The notes under the pieces: model-generated
Told to the model about the DNA's origin: nothing
Databases searched by the model: none
The model's input: only the letters and a program-made list of their open reading frames with translations
NCBI GenBank assembly: GCA_964643295.1
Contig: CAZXSN010000006.1
Location: 23,445-87,444, forward strand
From: Merdiplasma sp964643295
Lineage (GTDB): Bacteria; Bacillota; Clostridia; Lachnospirales; Lachnospiraceae
Direction: 5' to 3'
DNA: 64,000 bases
Program-made: the position numbers and the translations under genes
Shown here: positions 1-8,313 of the stretch, piece after piece
Numbering within the stretch: the stretch's first letter is position 1
How the letters are laid out: each line of letters starts with the position of its first letter

Positions 1-344
1 TGCTGACAGGCCTGCAGCACCTTCAGCGCTCCCTGCGGATACTCATAGGTTTCCTCCAGCACCCTTCCTTCCGCGGATTCCTTCTCCTGCCTTAAGACCC
101 GGTAACGGATGATAACCGTACGCATCAGCTCCTCACACAGGATTTCCCCGGAAGATCCCAGCAGAAGATGCACCTCCTCATCCAACACGGCAAAAGCGTA
201 GACCTGAAAAGCGTATTCCTGCTGCAAAAGGGGGAGCAGGTCTAAAAATCCCTTCTTCTCCCTCTCATCCGCCAGAAATTTGTTATCCCATCTCACCGAC
301 GCATAGCAGATGTTGTCCTCTAAAGAAAATTTCGTCTGTGGCAT
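1..344 (-). CDS. IS200/RAYT-like (Y1_Tnp) transposase, 3' part outside the window
   Basis: The reading frame starts at ATG 344 behind GGGAGG and runs off the window edge, so about 114 N-terminal residues are seen. The protein reads MPQTKFSLEDNICYASVRWD, then a charged helix (ADEREKKGFLDLL), then YAFQVYAFAVLDEEVHLLLG. The order of these blocks follows the Y1/IS200-like transposase fold of REP-associated tyrosine transposases, where the last block is normally MPNHVHLLL. Here the HUH motif reads EVH, so the first metal-binding histidine is replaced. The catalytic tyrosine would lie beyond the edge. The family normally nicks and joins single-stranded DNA. With a damaged HUH this copy may be inactive or domesticated. 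The family assignment is from remembered pattern only. Confidence 0.55.
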   Translation of the reverse strand, partial: MPQTKFSLEDNICYASVRWDNKFLADEREKKGFLDLLPLLQQEYAFQVYAFAVLDEEVHLLLGSSGEILCEELMRTVIIRYRVLRQEKESAEGRVLEETYEYPQGALKVLQACQ

Positions 345-402
345 AGATCATCCTCCCTGAATTATAAGGTTGATAAGTCAACATATATCTTTCCTCAGAG
401 AT

Positions 403-431
403 ATGATATCATATTCATATGAAATATGCAA
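403..431 (-). promoter_or_regulatory. Sigma-A promoter for the Y1_Tnp-like gene
   Basis: On the minus strand TTGCAT (426-431) and TATCAT (403-408) are separated by 17 nt. The -10 lies inside a 14-bp perfect palindrome, ATATGATATCATAT (401-414), which could be an operator or simply an AT-rich promoter. A second palindrome, TTGATAAGTCAA, lies at 370-381 in the presumed leader. Confidence 0.45.
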
Positions 432-601
432 CACAGTCGTCATAAAAATTTATTTTGTCTAATCAATTTATATTCATTGTCTTATTAACATATCTGCAGT
501 CAAGAACAGCTGTCGCTGTTCCCTCCATCCATCCGCAGAAGAGAGCCATCTGAGTAAGGACTTTCCGCGCTCTTCCCTGACTCTGCGAATACACACCCAC
601 C

Positions 602-722
602 GCAGGAAAAAACTGCTTACCATAAGGAAGGAAAAAAGTGCTTACCATCCGTAGGAAAAATCTGGTTACCATAGTCTGGAAAAGACTCCTTACCGCGGAC
701 TGGTAAATTCATCTTGCCACAC
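602..722. repeat. Five-unit degenerate 24-bp tandem repeat
   Basis: Five consecutive units start near 602, 627, 651, 675 and 699. Each carries a plus-strand GGAAAA block and a TTACC block at fixed spacing. Four spacings are 24 nt; the unit nearest 602 is one base longer. Read on the minus strand, the units encode an 8-residue pattern GKxxFPxx (RGKESFPD, YGNQIFPT, DGKHFFPS, and YGKQFFPA after a +1 shift). The multiple-of-three period and codon-level conservation suggest relics of a coding repeat rather than regulatory DNA. The repeat lies just past the stop codon of the 770-1474 gene, in the same frame. Confidence 0.6.
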
Positions 723-769
723 ACACCACCGCGGAACCGGTGTCTCAAAAAACGCCTTACAGAAGGCCG

Positions 770-1474
770 CTAAATGGCAGACAGAGGCAGTGTATACAGA
801 AAGAAAATGGTGGAGAAGATGTTCCAGCAGTAAAATACCAGCCGTCTGCCGCCGTCATAGTTGTAGACCGTATATTCTAAGGTGTTTCGGTGCTTCCTGT
901 ATTCTTCCACGCTGGTATAGATCCCGCAGATCAGCTCGGAACTGGGAGTATACCTGCAGATCGGGAAACTTTCCTTATCCTCGGCAGACAGGGCGGATAA
1001 CTGCTGTTCAAACACCTGACAGGCAATGCGGGGCATCGTCATGTTGGAATTGCGGCGCTCCCCCTTGCTGTATGTACGCCTGATTATCGAGCCGTCTGCG
1101 CGTTTCAGGCATACATCAAGGGGCCTGTAATTGTCACCGAGGCCTATATTATCCACTGTAAAGCGTTCATCCGTGGAAGAAATCTCATCACACGTGATCT
1201 TCAGCGTAAAGGTTTCCCACTTCTTCTCCTCGATCACAAATCCAAATGCTTCCAGATACTTTTTCGCCTCCCCTTCAGAGAATGCGTCCGCCGTGATCTT
1301 GGAGCCGTTGGACAAATGTACGGAAACGGCAAGCACATCCGCTGGAGAATACCGCTTCCCATCCGCAGCCACGAGTTCAAATTTCGCGTTCTGATTCGCA
1401 AAAGGTGCTCCGTTCGTATCTATGTACTGAAGCGCATCCAGGACCGTCTGTTTTTTGATTTCTGGAATCTCCAT
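770..1474 (-). CDS. Protein with ScoMcrA-like N-terminal head domain, function unknown
   Basis: The start is ATG 1474 because GGCGGGAGGG lies just upstream; 12 more in-frame codons upstream have no such site. Product is 234 residues. Residues 1-80 (TVLDALQYID, then FELVAADGKRYSPADVLAVS, then FSEGEAKKYLEAFGFVIEEK) follow the pattern of the head domain in ScoMcrA-type modification-dependent HNH nucleases: a YFLV-x-DGRRY block, an FSGGE block and a LGFEV block. No HNH signature (HxxP, CxxC pairs) is visible in the remaining 150 residues, so only the putative reader part is present. The C-terminus (YCWNIFSTIFFLYTLPLSAI) is hydrophobic and may be abnormal. In frame beyond the stop are 50 further codons through the 24-bp repeat. 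It could be the remnant of a restriction gene. Confidence 0.5.
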   Translation of the reverse strand: MEIPEIKKQTVLDALQYIDTNGAPFANQNAKFELVAADGKRYSPADVLAVSVHLSNGSKITADAFSEGEAKKYLEAFGFVIEEKKWETFTLKITCDEISSTDERFTVDNIGLGDNYRPLDVCLKRADGSIIRRTYSKGERRNSNMTMPRIACQVFEQQLSALSAEDKESFPICRYTPSSELICGIYTSVEEYRKHRNTLEYTVYNYDGGRRLVFYCWNIFSTIFFLYTLPLSAI

Positions 1475-1623
1475 CGTATCCCTCCCGCCTGCTGAAATGT
1501 TCAAGCCCAATTCATACGGATAGTACCGTACCCTTTCAGGTTTTCACTTCTTACCATTCTGCCACTTTCCAGGTGTCCGGCGCCTTACTTTGCTCCCATC
1601 AACCGCAAAATAAACTTCCCGTT

Positions 1624-1645
1624 CAGGGACTTAAACCGTTCCCTG
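1624..1645 (-). terminator. Weak hairpin at the end of the CapA-family gene
   Basis: CAGGGA and TCCCTG form a 6-bp stem that spans the TAA stop codon of the upstream gene. A loose T-containing tail follows on the minus strand. It is short and overlaps coding sequence, so it is only a possible terminator. Confidence 0.25.
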
Positions 1646-4033
1646 CGGGATGGTCACTCCGTAGGCAGCGCTGTATTCGTTGATGCGGTTTATGATCCGC
1701 TCCGCATCCGTTCCCTGCGCTGGTGTCGGCTGATAGTTGTTCCCGTAGGCGGCGGAACTGACCAGACAGGGAATCACACGGATTCCTAAATCCTGCACCC
1801 CTGACTGCTCCACACGAAACGTCTGCTGAAAGATCATCGTGTCCAAATCGCTCGGCGTGGAGTTGCCCCCAAAGCAGAAATTCGCCAGGCTGTATACAAT
1901 ATACTTCCCCTGATACAGTTCGATCCCCTCCAATACATGGGGATGATGGCCAAGCACCAGATCCGCTCCGCAGTCGATGGCCAGATGCGCGAGTTCCCGC
2001 TGAATCTCATCCGGCCACTCGCTTTTTTCCGAACCCCAGTGAAATCCGACAATGATAAGCCTCGCTCCCTGCTTTTTGGCCGCGGCGATGGTATTTCGCA
2101 CCTGATCGGATTTTCCTGATCCTTCATCCAGCACGTAGATGCCGATAAAGGCCGTACGCACCCCGTTCACATCCCGAACGGCGACCTCATTTCCGTCACA
2201 GTAGGTGATCCCAGCGTCTTTTAACGCCTGTTTGGTATCGGAAAGACCCTGCGCCCCGTAATCCCCGCTGTGATTGTTGGCCAGCGTGACCACTTCCACG
2301 GATCCGTCGTTTAAAATGTCCGTATATTCCGGGCTGCCCTTAAAGGCGTACTGCTTGCTTTGGCGCTCATCTGACGTGGTCAGCGCCCCTTCCAGGTTGG
2401 CGAAGGTCACATCGTCGTCCGAGAGAATCTCCCTTACGTTCTGAAAGAAATACCCGCTGCCGTTTAACGCCCATACGGTATCAAAGCTGTTGGCCGTTCC
2501 AAAGTTGATATCGCTGCCCAGCGTACAGTCCCCGACCGCAGAGACGGTCACCTCCGCGCTGGAACGCACCTGCACCTGACAGGTTACCGGGGAAAGGCCC
2601 TCCGCCGAGGCCTCGATCACACCCAGGCCGTCCTTTAAGGCCGTCACCGTGCCGTCCTCATCTAAACGGATGAGATCCGGTGTGCGGTTATTCACCTGAA
2701 GACCGTTACAGTAAGACAGGGAAGGACTTGTAAAGACCCGGAGGGAGAAACTCTCCCCCGGGAATAAATCCCTCCCCGTCTCATTAAAGGCAAGCGTCTG
2801 TGCCGGTTCCATGGTCGTGGCTGCCGGAACCGTGCGGTTGCCCGCTTTATCCTGTGCGTAGTAAAAATAGGTTCTCCCCTGCTCGTAGGCGAAAGGACCC
2901 GTGTAGGATTCATAGATCGGGACATTGGACATCCCATCCAGCACCCCGTAATAGATGCCCTGCACTCCCGATCGGTCATCCACCGCGCTGATCGTCACCG
3001 TGCCGTTTTCCTGCTTCACACTCACCTGCGGACTTTTAGAATCGATCTTTAAAAGATCCACCGAAGCCTTCAAAGTCTGTTCTTCCGTCTTGACAGACAG
3101 TTCCAGCAGCTCGCTCTGCGCATCCAGAGAAATTTTGACCCGTCTCCCGGGTTCTATTTCCACCGCGCTCCCGTTGGCAGTAACCGACTGAATCAGCGCG
3201 TTCGCCCGAATGTCCAGCACCACCGTGCCGTGGCTGACCCACTCCTGCGGCTCTTCCTGCACATGCACGGTCAGTCCTTCATCTGCCGTCACGTTCTCGC
3301 TGTTTTTGCCGCTTCGAAAAGTTGAGGTCACCGCGAAGACAATAAAGACCACCAGCAAAACCACCACCGCGATCATAAGAAGTTCCTTCGCCCCGATGCC
3401 TCTCCCCTTAAGATCCGCGAAAAAGTCCCCTACCGCAAACCCCACGTTCTCAAAAAAACGTCTGATTTTGCCGGGCTTTTTCTTTTTCGGGGCATGTTCC
3501 AGTTCTTCAAAGTCGGCGGCCAGGCGTTCATCCTCCGTCATTGGATTTTCGCTTCCGGTATCTTCCGAATCTGACTCGCTAAGCTTCGCCTGCGCACTCT
3601 CTTCCCCGGTTTCGTCCGCGCTTTCTTTCGCCTTCTCTTTCGCTTTCCTGCCCTTGGAAGGCCTCACGCGGGACTTTTTTTCTGCCTGGGTTTTCTTAGC
3701 CGCGGATGGCTTCTGCGAAGGTTCGTCTTCCGTCTCCGGAAGTTCATCGTTCGTAAATTCCGGAAAGAGATCTTCCCCAAACGAATCTTCCTCTGAAGGC
3801 TCCGTACTTCCCTGACCGGATCCTTTCCCGGTTTCCTCCGCAGTTTTCTCTCTGGACTCCTTTTTGGGACGAGTCCGCCTGGATCCCTGTTTTCTGGGCT
3901 TTTCCGGTTCCGGCTCCGGCTCAGGCTCATCAGGGTCAAATTCGATTCTTACGGTCTCACTCTTTACCTCGCCCGGCTGCTCGGAGCTTTCCTTCAGCTC
4001 CCGAAGCAGCTCTCTGATCTCCTCATTATTCAT
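1631..4033 (-). CDS. Membrane-anchored CapA-family metallophosphatase-like protein
   Basis: 800 residues. Residues 1-200 are highly charged and repetitive (Glu/Lys/Pro/Ser-rich) and probably cytoplasmic. One membrane segment follows at about 217-238 (LLMIAVVVLLVVFIVFAVTS). Next come two to three Ig-like regions (residues 260-490), then a PGA_cap/CapA domain from about 495: VGDCTLGSD, FANLEGALT, TLANNHSGDYG, GFHWGSE and LVLGHHPHVLEGIE, ending IVYSLANFCFGG. These are the metal-binding and core motifs of CapA enzymes, which in Bacillus act in poly-gamma-glutamate synthesis. Topology puts the domain outside the cell. The ATG overlaps the purL stop (ATGA), so translation is coupled. The exact substrate is unknown. 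Confidence 0.85.
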   Translation of the reverse strand: MNNEEIRELLRELKESSEQPGEVKSETVRIEFDPDEPEPEPEPEKPRKQGSRRTRPKKESREKTAEETGKGSGQGSTEPSEEDSFGEDLFPEFTNDELPETEDEPSQKPSAAKKTQAEKKSRVRPSKGRKAKEKAKESADETGEESAQAKLSESDSEDTGSENPMTEDERLAADFEELEHAPKKKKPGKIRRFFENVGFAVGDFFADLKGRGIGAKELLMIAVVVLLVVFIVFAVTSTFRSGKNSENVTADEGLTVHVQEEPQEWVSHGTVVLDIRANALIQSVTANGSAVEIEPGRRVKISLDAQSELLELSVKTEEQTLKASVDLLKIDSKSPQVSVKQENGTVTISAVDDRSGVQGIYYGVLDGMSNVPIYESYTGPFAYEQGRTYFYYAQDKAGNRTVPAATTMEPAQTLAFNETGRDLFPGESFSLRVFTSPSLSYCNGLQVNNRTPDLIRLDEDGTVTALKDGLGVIEASAEGLSPVTCQVQVRSSAEVTVSAVGDCTLGSDINFGTANSFDTVWALNGSGYFFQNVREILSDDDVTFANLEGALTTSDERQSKQYAFKGSPEYTDILNDGSVEVVTLANNHSGDYGAQGLSDTKQALKDAGITYCDGNEVAVRDVNGVRTAFIGIYVLDEGSGKSDQVRNTIAAAKKQGARLIIVGFHWGSEKSEWPDEIQRELAHLAIDCGADLVLGHHPHVLEGIELYQGKYIVYSLANFCFGGNSTPSDLDTMIFQQTFRVEQSGVQDLGIRVIPCLVSSAAYGNNYQPTPAQGTDAERIINRINEYSAAYGVTIPQGTV

Positions 4034-7000
4034 GACTGAAAATACCTTACCCCGGATTCAAAGATCCGGATATCCTGTTCCCCGTAAATATTGATGGCTA
4101 CGGCCGTATCGCGGCGCTCCGCGTGAGCCATCTTGCCAAACACCCGTCCGTCCGGGCTGGTGATGCCCTCGATGGCGCAGTAGGAACCGTTCACGTTCCA
4201 CTCCTCATCGAGGTTTACATTCCCTTCGCAGTCCGCGTACATGGTCGCCACCTGTCCGTTCTCCAAAAGCTTCGCGATCCATTCCGGGCTGGCCACAAAC
4301 CGTCCCTCGCCGTGGGAGGCAGGATTCACATACACCCCGCCTAACTTCGCCTGGGCAAGCCAGGGAGACTTTTTGCTCACGACCTTCGTATACACCATCT
4401 TGGATACATGCCGCCCGATCGTGTTAAAAGTCAGCGTCGGCGAATTCTCGTTCTGCCCGGTGATTGTGCCGGAAGGCACCAGCCCCAGTTTGATTAAAGC
4501 CTGGAACCCGTTGCAGATGCCAAGCGCCAGCCCGTCGCGCTCGTCCAGGAGCTTTCTCACCGCCTCTTTCAGCTTCTCATTCTGAAACGCCGTGGCAAAA
4601 AATTTGGCCGAGCCGTCCGGTTCATCGCCCGCGGAAAATCCGCCGGGGAACATGATGATCTGCGCCTGTCCGATTGCTTTCTCAAAACCTTCCACCGACT
4701 CGCGGATATCCTCCGCCGTGCGGTTTTTAAATACCTGTACAGTTACCTTCGCGCCCGCCCGCTCAAAGGCCTTCGCGCTGTCATACTCGCAGTTGGTGCC
4801 CGGAAAGACGGGGATAAACACCTGGGGAACGGCCACCCGGTGTCTGCAGATATACACCTGGCTCTCCTTCTCATACCCCTTTAAGCCATAGGCCTTCGCT
4901 TTTTGCGTGACAGACTGCAAAGTCTCTTTGGCCTGCTTGAAAGGTGCCTTACTGGTTTCCCCGTGGCTTTCCGCAGCAATCGAATCCGCATCGGTTTCCG
5001 GCAGATCTGCTTTGGCAGCAGGAGCCGTAGAACGGGTGCGAAATACCTGCTCCAAGGTCCCCGTCCAGGCAGCAAACGCTTCCTTCAGAGGGATGGAGAT
5101 ATAACTGTATTCCAGCGCCGCGCGGTCGGTCACCTCGCCCACCAGCGTGTAGGTGATCGCAAGCTCTCCGACTTTGCCGTCCACGACTTCGGCGAGAATA
5201 TCCCCAAACTCGGGGGCAAACAGATCCTCCGGGGCAATGGAATGCTCCAGTTTCACGCCCAGCCCGTTGCCAAAGGCCATCCTGGCCGCGGCAGCCGCCA
5301 GACCGTTTGCATCCAGCGCGTAGGCGGAGACGATTCGTCCGGCCTTCACATCCTCATAGAACTTCCCGTACTGTTCCATCACCTTATCGTAAACGGGCAG
5401 ATCGTACGCATCCTTCTCGATTCGAAGAAGCACCAGCTTATTCCTAGGTCTTTTAAGCTCCGGGGAGAGAATGGTGGTATACGATCCCACATCCACGGCA
5501 AAGGAAACAAGAGTCGGCGGCACATCGAGTTCGTTAAAGCTTCCGGACATGCTGTCCTTGCCGCCGATCGCTGGCAGACCAAACCCCAGCTGCGCCGCAT
5601 AGGCGCCTAAAAGCGCCGAGAACGGCTGACTCCAGCGGGCAGGATCTTCACTCATCCGGCGGAAATATTCCTGGAACGTAAAGCGAATCTTTGTGCAGTC
5701 GCCGCCGCAGACAGCGATACGGGCCATCGATTCGACCACCGCATAGACCGCCCCGTGGTAGGGACTCCAGCTCGACAGATATGGATCAAACCCATAGCTC
5801 ATCATGGTAACGGTATCGGTATGACCTTTTAACAGCGGCAGCTTCGCCGCCATGGCCTGCGTCTGTGTCAGCTGATATTTGCCCCCGTAGGGCATCAGCA
5901 CGGATCCGGCGCCGATGGAACTGTCAAACATCTCCACCAGTCCTTTCTGGGAACAGCAGTTAAGATCCGCCAGCGTATCCAGCCATTTCTGACGCACGTC
6001 CGTCACCGGCTTTTTCTGGAAGTACCGGTTCTCATAATCCGGAATCTCCACCGCCACGTTCGTCTCCTGATGCGCCCCGTTCGTATTGAGAAACGCCCGG
6101 GAGAGATTCACAATCTCCTTTCCCCGCCAGGTCATGACCAGCCGCGGCTCTTTTGTCACCACGGCTACTTCGACGGCCTCCAGGTTCTCCTCTGCGGCAT
6201 AGCGCAGAAATTCCTCCGCATTTTTCGGATCCACGACAACCGCCATCCGCTCCTGGGATTCGGAGATCGCCAGTTCCGTTCCATCCAAACCGGCATACTT
6301 TTTGGGCACCCGGTCCAGATCGATGAAAAGTCCGTCCGCCAGCTCTCCAATGGCCACCGAGACGCCCCCGGCGCCGAAATCGTTGCACTTCTTGATGATC
6401 CGGCTTACCTCCCCGCGGCGGAACATGCGCTGCAGCTTGCGCTCCGTGGGCGCGTTACCCTTCTGCACCTCCGCGTCGCACACTTCCAGAGAGCTTTCCG
6501 TGTGCACCTTGGAAGAACCGGTCGCTCCGCCGATTCCGTCGCGTCCGGTACGTCCGCCTAAGAGGATAATGATATCCCCGGGATCCGAAGTTCCCCGAAT
6601 CACATTTTTCCTCGGCGCCGCCCCCATGACCGCGCCGATCTCCATGCGCTTCGCCGCGTAGGCGGGGTGATAGATCTCTTTCACATACCCGGTCGCGAGG
6701 CCGATCTGATTGCCGTAGGAGCTGTATCCGTGGGCCGCTTCCCGCACCAGTTTCTTCTGCGGCAGCTTGCCCTTCATCGTATCCTGCACGGGCACGGTCG
6801 GATCCGCCGCCCCCGTGACACGCATAGCCTGATAGACATAGGTACGCCCGGAGAGCGGATCGCGGATCGCGCCGCCTAAACAGGTGGCCGCGCCGCCGAA
6901 CGGCTCGATCTCGGTGGGATGGTTATGGGTTTCGTTCTTGAAGTTGACCAGCCATTCTTCTGTCTCGCCGTCGACCGTAACCGGCACAACGATGCTGCAG

Positions 7001-7908
7001 GCATTGATCTCATCCGACTCTTCCTGATCGTTCAGCTTTCCTTCCTTCTTAAGCTTCTTCATCGCCATCAGCGCCAGATCCATGAGGCTTACAAACCTGC
7101 CGTCTTCCCCGCCGTAGACTTCCTCGCGGTCACGAAGATACTGCTGATAGGTTTCCTCCATGGGCTTTTTATAATATCCCTCCCCGAAGGAAATCTCCTT
7201 TAACTCGGTCAAAAACGTTGTATGCCGACAGTGGTCGGACCAGTAGGTATCCAGCACCCGTATCTCCGTAAGCGTGGGATCGCGTTTTTCTTCCTGTAAA
7301 AAGTAGCGCTGAATGTGCTGAAAATCCCGGAAGGTCATAGCCAGATTTAAAGACCGGTAAAGCTCTGTAAGTTCCTCCTGCTGCAGCGCGGCAAAGCCTT
7401 CCAGCACAGGGATCTCCTCAGGCTCTGTGAAGGCTGCCGCGAGTGTCTGCGGTTTTTTAAGATCAGTCTCCCGGGAATCCACCGGGTTGATGCAGTAGCT
7501 TTTGATCGCCGCGAATTCCTCCTCGCTGATGGAACCCTCCAGACAGTAAGTGGTCGCGGAGCGGATGATCGGATCCTCATCCTCCTTCAGGAATTTCACG
7601 CACTGCACCGCCGAATCGGCCCGCTGATCAAACTGCCCGGGCAGGTACTCGACAGAAAACGTAAGGTCGTTTTCCCCGCGCGGAAACGTTTCCAGGTAAA
7701 GGGTATCCACCGGAGGTTCCGCGAACACCATCCGGCAGGCGGTCTCAAACACCTCCTGCGACAGATTTTCCACATCGTAGCGGATCAGAATCCGGATGCG
7801 CGTAAGCCCTTCCACACCCAGGTAAGTGCGCACCTCATGGGTAAGATCCCTCGCCGCACCGGCAAAGGCCTCCTTTTTCTCCACATACACCCGCTGCACA
7901 GTACTCAT
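4030..7908 (-). CDS. purL: Phosphoribosylformylglycinamidine synthase, single-chain
   Basis: Fourth step of de novo purine synthesis: FGAR + Gln + ATP to FGAM. I place the start at ATG 7908 (MSTVQRVYVEKK) behind AAGGGG; a TTG ten codons upstream has no site. The ~1,292 residues match the long, fused PurL form. An N-terminal PurS-like part is followed by two AIRS-type ATP-binding halves (KNETHNHPTEIEPFGGAATC, then GGKDSMSGSF) and a C-terminal class I glutamine amidotransferase domain (FPGTNCEYDS; nucleophile Cys in LGICNGFQALI). No other pur gene is in the window. The stop overlaps the CapA-family ATG by 4 nt, an unexpected pairing of purine synthesis with a surface protein. Confidence 0.97.
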   Translation of the reverse strand: MSTVQRVYVEKKEAFAGAARDLTHEVRTYLGVEGLTRIRILIRYDVENLSQEVFETACRMVFAEPPVDTLYLETFPRGENDLTFSVEYLPGQFDQRADSAVQCVKFLKEDEDPIIRSATTYCLEGSISEEEFAAIKSYCINPVDSRETDLKKPQTLAAAFTEPEEIPVLEGFAALQQEELTELYRSLNLAMTFRDFQHIQRYFLQEEKRDPTLTEIRVLDTYWSDHCRHTTFLTELKEISFGEGYYKKPMEETYQQYLRDREEVYGGEDGRFVSLMDLALMAMKKLKKEGKLNDQEESDEINACSIVVPVTVDGETEEWLVNFKNETHNHPTEIEPFGGAATCLGGAIRDPLSGRTYVYQAMRVTGAADPTVPVQDTMKGKLPQKKLVREAAHGYSSYGNQIGLATGYVKEIYHPAYAAKRMEIGAVMGAAPRKNVIRGTSDPGDIIILLGGRTGRDGIGGATGSSKVHTESSLEVCDAEVQKGNAPTERKLQRMFRRGEVSRIIKKCNDFGAGGVSVAIGELADGLFIDLDRVPKKYAGLDGTELAISESQERMAVVVDPKNAEEFLRYAAEENLEAVEVAVVTKEPRLVMTWRGKEIVNLSRAFLNTNGAHQETNVAVEIPDYENRYFQKKPVTDVRQKWLDTLADLNCCSQKGLVEMFDSSIGAGSVLMPYGGKYQLTQTQAMAAKLPLLKGHTDTVTMMSYGFDPYLSSWSPYHGAVYAVVESMARIAVCGGDCTKIRFTFQEYFRRMSEDPARWSQPFSALLGAYAAQLGFGLPAIGGKDSMSGSFNELDVPPTLVSFAVDVGSYTTILSPELKRPRNKLVLLRIEKDAYDLPVYDKVMEQYGKFYEDVKAGRIVSAYALDANGLAAAAARMAFGNGLGVKLEHSIAPEDLFAPEFGDILAEVVDGKVGELAITYTLVGEVTDRAALEYSYISIPLKEAFAAWTGTLEQVFRTRSTAPAAKADLPETDADSIAAESHGETSKAPFKQAKETLQSVTQKAKAYGLKGYEKESQVYICRHRVAVPQVFIPVFPGTNCEYDSAKAFERAGAKVTVQVFKNRTAEDIRESVEGFEKAIGQAQIIMFPGGFSAGDEPDGSAKFFATAFQNEKLKEAVRKLLDERDGLALGICNGFQALIKLGLVPSGTITGQNENSPTLTFNTIGRHVSKMVYTKVVSKKSPWLAQAKLGGVYVNPASHGEGRFVASPEWIAKLLENGQVATMYADCEGNVNLDEEWNVNGSYCAIEGITSPDGRVFGKMAHAERRDTAVAINIYGEQDIRIFESGVRYFQS

Positions 7909-8080
7909 ATGGTTTCCCCTTTCTCTCTCCCGCGCCAAACTCTTCCCCGCCCGTTAGGAAAACGCTGATTGGCGGTTTCCGCTTAAAAAGCTGATAACCC
8001 CTGATAGAGGCTTTCCCCGCGGGAAAAGCAGCCTGACCAGCAGCTTTTCAGCATCCGCCCGCTTTTCGTAAAACCGGCTT

Positions 8081-8260
8081 TCAGTCTCTGGCAAAATAGA
8101 TCAGAAACACGAAGCCTGCCGCAAGCAGAGCGAAGCCGATTAAAACCGCCACCGTCACGCGAAGCGCGTGGGAGCGCTCCTCCTTCTTTTTCATGAAGCG
8201 GTCGCGGTAGGCTGGCCGTTCCTCTTTCGGTTCTTCGTCATATTCGTCGCTGCCGTACAT
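8081..8260 (-). CDS. 59-residue single-span membrane protein
   Basis: Short frame starting at ATG 8260 with GAGGAA about 11 nt upstream. The protein begins MYGSDEYDEEPKEERPAYRD, continues with a basic stretch (RFMKKKEERSHALR), and ends with one hydrophobic helix (VTVAVLIGFALLAAGFVFLIYFA) and RD. The acidic-basic-hydrophobic order suggests a cytoplasmic N-terminus and one membrane span near the C-terminus. It lies 53 nt downstream of the helicase gene and probably shares its transcript. No family is recognised. Codon use and the ribosome site support a real gene. Confidence 0.6.
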   Translation of the reverse strand: MYGSDEYDEEPKEERPAYRDRFMKKKEERSHALRVTVAVLIGFALLAAGFVFLIYFARD

Positions 8261-8313
8261 CCTGCTTATTCCTCAAAACCTTCCCATCCGGCCGGTCTTC
8301 GTCCCGGCCGTCT

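Noticed and set aside
463..672. 69-codon minus-strand frame
   Set aside because: It arises from the 24-bp repeat read in a shifted frame; no ribosome site or family.
3210..3815. 201-codon plus-strand frame rich in Ser/Phe/Ala
   Set aside because: Antisense to the Lys/Glu/Pro-rich CapA-family N-terminus; no start signal.
7909..8080. Purine riboswitch upstream of purL
   Set aside because: No conserved purine-aptamer motifs. Only a GAAAAGC/GCTTTTC hairpin was seen.
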